From: Oligoflexia bacterium
Lineage (GTDB): Bacteria > Bdellovibrionota_C > UBA2361 > JAFLCA01
NCBI GenBank assembly: GCA_019694465.1
Contig: JAIBBV010000041.1
Location: 1-36,209, forward strand
Reading direction: 5' to 3'
Length of the DNA: 36,209 nt
The notes beneath the pieces are model-generated. The model searched no databases and was not told the DNA's origin. It was given only the letters and a program-made list of their open reading frames with translations. Both the position numbers and the translations under genes were made by a program. Every line of letters begins with the position of its first letter. The stretch's first letter is position 1. Below are positions 33,210-36,209 of this stretch, piece by piece.

Positions 33210-33725
33210 ATGTTTTCAAATCTTCGTTACATACTTTGCTTAGCCACAATTAGCCTAGCTACCTTGCCTAGCCTTGCGCGTGCTGATTTTAGAGTAGCCA
33301 CCGTCGATGTAAACCGGGTGCTGAATGAATCACCAGATGCGAAGAACAAGAAGAAGGAGCTAGATGCGGCTTCATTGAAGGCAAAGTCAAAAGTAGATGA
33401 AGAGCGTAAAGTGTTAAAGGCGACAGAGGACAAGCTAAAGCAGAGCGGCGCCGCACCGGACTCCAAGGAAGTCGAGAAGTTTCGCCAAGACGCCAAGGAC
33501 TTCGCACGCATGGTGAAAGATACAGACGAGGACCTGCGCAAACAGTTCATGAAGATCAATAAGGAACTAACGGACCGCGCCCTTTCTGCTATTCGCAAGT
33601 ATGCGGAGCAGAATAAGATTGACTTGGTCCTAGATAAAGGCGAGTCATCACGCGGCCCAGTACTATTTGGACAGGCTTCAGCCGATATTACCGAGGAGGT
33701 AATTAAGCAGGTTAATGCGAAGTAA
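33210..33725 (+). CDS. OmpH/Skp family periplasmic chaperone
   Basis: This small periplasmic chaperone holds unfolded outer-membrane proteins on the way to the Bam complex. It has 171 residues with a signal peptide (LRYILCLATISLATLPSLARA, about 1-25). The mature N-terminal strand FRVATVDVNRVLNESPDAKN is the family hallmark. A long Lys/Glu-rich helical pair forms the tentacles (about 50-125). The closing block KIDLVLDKGESSRGPVLFGQ, before the terminal helix ITEEVIKQV, also matches. AAGGA sits about nine bases before ATG 33210. It is not next to bamA or lpxD as in many genomes; an SseB-family gene follows by 9 bp. Confidence 0.92.
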   Translation: MFSNLRYILCLATISLATLPSLARADFRVATVDVNRVLNESPDAKNKKKELDAASLKAKSKVDEERKVLKATEDKLKQSGAAPDSKEVEKFRQDAKDFARMVKDTDEDLRKQFMKINKELTDRALSAIRKYAEQNKIDLVLDKGESSRGPVLFGQASADITEEVIKQVNAK

Positions 33726-33734
33726 CGGTAGCGC

Positions 33735-34532
33735 ATGGCCGCCGACAGTCAGTCAGAATTCGACCAGACCTTATTGCAGGCAGCTGATGGTGGGCCAGCA
33801 GCACTAGAGCGCTTTTTTATTGAATTCCTAAGCCATAAATTTACAGTTCCACTTAGACATCAGAAAGAACAACTAAGCTACACGCCTAGCTACCCAAACG
33901 ACCTTGTCTCTGTATTGGGTGTGCAAGATAAGGAGCGGGTTATAGTCCCAAGCTTTTCTCAGCCCCAATTTCTAGATGAGTGGATAGGCATCGCTCTTGA
34001 ATCGCGGTCCTATACTGGGGAGGCCTTGCTTAAGCTTATTCCTGATGGCTGGTGGCTATGCATTAACCCCGGGCAAGAAATCGAAAAGGAACTATCGCCT
34101 TGGGAGATTTCAAGGCTTAAAGCCGGGATCTTAAATGATCCTGATACAATGGCTGAATTAGTTGCTGAACAGGCGGAGGTTTTTAAGGCAGAGCAAACTA
34201 ATTTTCGAGAACTGGCCCAACAAGAACTAAGCGAGCTAAGGGCAAAGCTCATGCAAACAGCTAAAACAGAAGCAAAGATTGAATCCCTAACGCTAACCTG
34301 CGCTGAGCAAACAACAGACTCCGGAAATCCGGAATTGACGTACCACTTGGGAGTATGTCTCGCTGCTTGTAGCGAAGAGATGGCGCGACGCATTAAAGAG
34401 AAGCTAGAGAACCTTTGCCATCAAAACATGATAGGGGCAGAGCGAGTAAAAGTAATTCTAATTCCTGCTAGCCGACATAGCCGTTCAATTGCCTCGGCCT
34501 CAATTGGCGTCAAGCCTTTCTACATGCGGTAA
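33735..34532 (+). CDS. SseB family protein
   Basis: This 265-residue protein has both SseB regions. The N-terminal domain is at about 10-130 (LLQAADGGPAALERFFIEFL, ERVIVPSFSQPQFLDEW, IPDGWWLCINPGQEIEKELS). A coiled middle is at about 145-185. The C-terminal domain (TYHLGVCLAACSEEMARRIK ... SASIGVKPFYMR) ends in the characteristic PFY-x-R tail. E. coli SseB overexpression raises serine sensitivity of rhodanese-linked metabolism, but the biochemical role is unknown. It is cytoplasmic, with no signal. It is only 9 bp after the skp-like gene and surely co-transcribed, an association I do not recall as standard. Confidence 0.85.
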   Translation: MAADSQSEFDQTLLQAADGGPAALERFFIEFLSHKFTVPLRHQKEQLSYTPSYPNDLVSVLGVQDKERVIVPSFSQPQFLDEWIGIALESRSYTGEALLKLIPDGWWLCINPGQEIEKELSPWEISRLKAGILNDPDTMAELVAEQAEVFKAEQTNFRELAQQELSELRAKLMQTAKTEAKIESLTLTCAEQTTDSGNPELTYHLGVCLAACSEEMARRIKEKLENLCHQNMIGAERVKVILIPASRHSRSIASASIGVKPFYMR

Positions 34533-34605
34533 GTCGAGACAGCTCTATTTGCTACTACCCGCTAGCGTCTGAAGGCTCCAACATTAGGAAGCGTCCTGAT
34601 TTATA

Positions 34606-34818
34606 GTGCGCATCCGGACACCAGTTCTCACCGCGCGCGGAATGCTGCTTGGGTTCATTGCTAGCATCACGCTTGGCGTCATTATCACAAGTCTCTTTGG
34701 GCTGCTTGCCTGTGCCCGCTTTATAAGAAAAGCATACTTGTTTACTAAAACTGGGGCTGTTCTTGCAGATGCGCACCATGGCGTAGAACAAGTAGCTACT
34801 AGTAAGGGAAGTATCTGA
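34606..34818 (+). CDS. Small single-helix membrane protein
   Basis: This 70-residue protein (GTG at 34606; ATG at 34642 is an in-frame alternative with GGA before it) is not recognised. A basic N-terminus (MRIRTPVLTARG) precedes one hydrophobic helix (MLLGFIASITLGVIITSLFG, then LLACA). A cytoplasmic or periplasmic tail of about 30 polar residues follows. The TGA stop overlaps the ATG of the next gene by one base, so the two are translationally coupled. Its size, single helix and coupling to a prepilin-like gene suggest a minor pilin or assembly factor, but it lacks the Glu+5 prepilin motif itself. Confidence 0.55.
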   Translation: MRIRTPVLTARGMLLGFIASITLGVIITSLFGLLACARFIRKAYLFTKTGAVLADAHHGVEQVATSKGSI

Positions 34819-35114
34819 TGAGGAAGTGGCTTAAAACCTGCGGCGCAGTGTCAACTGAGGCTGGCATACTAATTTCTTTTCTAGCGCTCGGAATTGTCGC
34901 TAGCTCACCGCAGATGCGTCATGGAGTGAATAGAGCCATTTGTTCTATGGTTGGGGGAATGAGTGCGGTGAAGTTCAAGTCAACGGGGGCGCTATCTAAG
35001 TTTACAATAAACGGATACGGCACTGCTAGCGATGTGTGCCAAACAGTAGCGCTCCAGGGTAATGGGAACACGCTATGGGGCACAACAAACTACGTCAATA
35101 GATTTTTTTGGTAA
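34818..35114 (+). CDS. Prepilin-like small protein (Flp/type IV pilin type)
   Basis: This 98-residue protein has a short basic leader ending in Gly (MRKWLKTCG). A segment with Glu at position +5 (AVSTE) and a long hydrophobic helix (AGILISFLALGIVASSP) follow, which is exactly the layout cut by prepilin peptidase (G|xxxxE). The mature part would be about 89 residues: an N-terminal helix, then a small Gly/Thr/Asn-rich domain with two Cys (AICSM and DVCQTV) and an aromatic C-terminus (NYVNRFFW). AAGGGA is eight bases before the ATG, which overlaps the previous stop. No pilus motor or peptidase gene is in the window. It could also be a TadE-like pseudopilin. Confidence 0.6.
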   Translation: MRKWLKTCGAVSTEAGILISFLALGIVASSPQMRHGVNRAICSMVGGMSAVKFKSTGALSKFTINGYGTASDVCQTVALQGNGNTLWGTTNYVNRFFW

Positions 35115-35118
35115 CTTT

Positions 35119-36029
35119 CTACTGATACAGGCCCTTCACCTGAAAGGAAATTACTCCCGCATTTGCAAAGCCACTAATATTTGGGAAGTAAGGTGATCCA
35201 CTTGGTAGTTGCGGCGTATAATTTGTCAACCACCAATCACTTGGAAGCGTTGTATTTAGCGTTTCAATTACCACCACATAGGGCTGCGACGGCCCCACGG
35301 TTTCAAAATAAAAGCTCAATACTGAGGTGCCAGGCGGCAATACTAAATTCTGCGGCAAGTTATTAAAAGTCAACTGATAGACAAATGCGCCAAGGGTCCA
35401 TATATCAACACCCAGGTAGGTATAGTTTGGCATTCCAAGGCTAGTAAATGGCAGTAAGTCGCCATTAGTAAAGTTGTTAGCGGCATGGCTAGTGCTGCTG
35501 TGAGCGGTCACCCCATAAAGGAAATCTACGCCCCAGTTGACATCGCCGCCTGGCAAGCTTCCCATGGCGCCCACTATCATAGAGACTTCTGTGACCTTAA
35601 AGTTTTGGGTCCCTGGCACAGTTACTAAGGCACCAAGCATATTTCCAATTCGCCCAGCACCGGCGGTCGTGTCGCCTGCACCAGCCAAATTAAGCCCGGT
35701 TGGAAGCTACCAAGGGTATCACGAATAACAGTCGGAGTTAGATTTGGCGTTGCGGTCGGAGTAGCTGTCGGGGTCACCGTGGCAGTCGGACTTGCCGTTG
35801 CCGTCGGGGAGCTTGTTGCAGTTGCGCTCGCTGTAGGCGTAGGAGTTGGGGTCTTCCTTGGACAAAGTCGAGAGCCGGGGTAGCGTACGCAATATTTCCA
35901 GTAAGGAGTTGGGGCGACAGCTGGGACAACGCCGCCAGTCTGGGCCTGCACGCTTGAAGTGGCGAGAGCAAAAGCCACAAAAAATGCGACTAATGCAATT
36001 ACATTGAAACCTCGGCTCGTTACTTTCAT
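35119..36029 (-). pseudogene. Secreted Thr/Pro-linker protein split by a frameshift
   Basis: The 5' part starts at ATG 36029 (AAGGA five bases before). It has a signal peptide ending near VQAQ, a short Cys/Pro region (CVRYPGSRLCPRK) and an about 43-residue Thr/Pro/Ala linker (35729-35856). It then runs into a stop at 35625. The second part is open in the -1 frame from just after a TAG at 35709-35707 to 35119. It reads GLNLAGAGDTTAGAGRIGN and then a beta-rich domain of about 185 residues with Tyr/Asn/Thr strands, ending SFQVKGLYQ. The two frames overlap by about 80 bp, and together they make one sensible protein of about 300 residues. This may be a mutation, a sequencing indel, or programmed -1 frameshifting. 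The domain itself is not recognised. Confidence 0.75.
35729..35856 (-). repeat. Low-complexity Thr/Pro/Ala coding repeat
   Basis: Irregular TPT, TAT and SPT units of the same style as at 17719-17961 link the N-terminal and C-terminal parts of the frameshifted secreted protein. Confidence 0.8.
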
Positions 36030-36083
36030 GCGTATCCTTAGCTAGCTCGCACTAGCACCCTAAAATACAGCCTCAAAATTTCT

Positions 36084-36197
36084 GCGGCGGCTTATAGTTC
36101 CACTCGCTCGCATTTCTACCATAGGCCCCAAATCTATCCAATAAGCTCGATGGGTTATGAGGGTGGCTAGCAAACCCGCACAGCTATCCCACGGTAA
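36084..36197 (-). pseudogene. Possible C-terminal fragment of another gene
   Basis: The minus strand from about 36187 reads CGFASHPHNPSSLLDRFGAY, GRNASEWNYKPPQKF, then stop at about 36084. The N-P-x-S-x-x-D-x-F-G-x-Y-G-x-x-x-S-x-W-N pattern recalls a short repeat I associate with small bacterial proteins (NPxGRYGxxYSxxSxxN). An in-frame TAG lies just before this stretch, so it would need a frameshift or be a relic. Confidence 0.25.
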
Positions 36198-36209
36198 TCA
36201 CTGACAATT

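Noticed and set aside
33227..33736. 169-codon minus-strand frame opposite the OmpH/Skp gene
   Set aside because: Mirror of a Lys/Glu-rich coiled coil giving a Ser/Phe/Leu-rich shadow.
1..36209. CRISPR array, tRNA or rRNA genes
   Set aside because: Both strands were scanned by eye for spaced repeats, tRNA T-loops with acceptor ends and rRNA motifs; a GTTCGAAT near 11800 lies inside the GT4 gene without a cloverleaf.

Overview
The window comes from a diderm (Gram-negative-type) bacterium. It encodes an outer-membrane TonB-dependent receptor, an OmpH/Skp periplasmic chaperone, a type II NADH dehydrogenase and many Sec-type signal peptides. GC content looks balanced by eye, and the tetranucleotide CTAG, scarce in many proteobacteria, looks common. 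Thr/Pro-rich linkers in secreted proteins, a probable DUF6178 protein and an HDOD protein suggest a deltaproteobacteria-like (Myxococcota/Bdellovibrionota/Desulfobacterota-type) lineage. That placement is an inference without any database search.

Layout. (1) 1-2483, minus strand: a vitamin B12 uptake operon, cobalamin riboswitch -> btuB -> btuF, with btuF cut by the left edge. (2) 2783-4531, plus: an unrecognised 553-residue protein with its own candidate promoter and a C-terminal segment shaped like an Sm/Hfq fold. (3) 4528-6467, minus: doxX-ndh, a respiratory/membrane pair. (4) 6908-14648: a surface polysaccharide region with a NagB-family phosphosugar enzyme, a Wzx-like flippase, a GT4 glycosyltransferase, a beta-hydroxyacid dehydrogenase and a GT2 glycosyltransferase. 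It is interrupted by an AbiEii-type nucleotidyltransferase toxin and a ribbon-helix-helix antitoxin. That interval is bracketed by two about 67-bp copies of the flippase 3' end, followed by a decayed stretch with a C9 tract. (5) 14801-16690: infC, without rpmI/rplT behind it, and a DUF6178-like gene. (6) 16.9-27.6 kb: a run of eight exported proteins, mostly unrecognised: a YWTD-propeller protein with a Thr/Pro linker, a clan GH-A-like glycoside hydrolase, several small or Cys-rich secreted proteins and a TraB/ChaN-like protein. (7) 27.8-29.1 kb: two small hypotheticals and a very clean terminator. (8) 29469-34532: fumC, a hairpin-dense divergent intergenic region, an HDOD protein, OmpH/Skp and an SseB-family protein. 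(9) 34.6-36.2 kb: a coupled small-gene pair whose second member has a prepilin-type cleavage signature, then a frameshifted Thr/Pro-linker secreted protein, and possibly the last codons of another gene.

The items I would look at first are the duplicated flippase tail around the toxin-antitoxin pair, the noncanonical toxin/antitoxin pairing with its almost leaderless promoter/operator, the hairpin array between fumC and the HDOD gene, the prepilin-like pair, and the frameshifted secreted protein. No CRISPR array, rRNA, tRNA or intact insertion sequence was recognised by eye.
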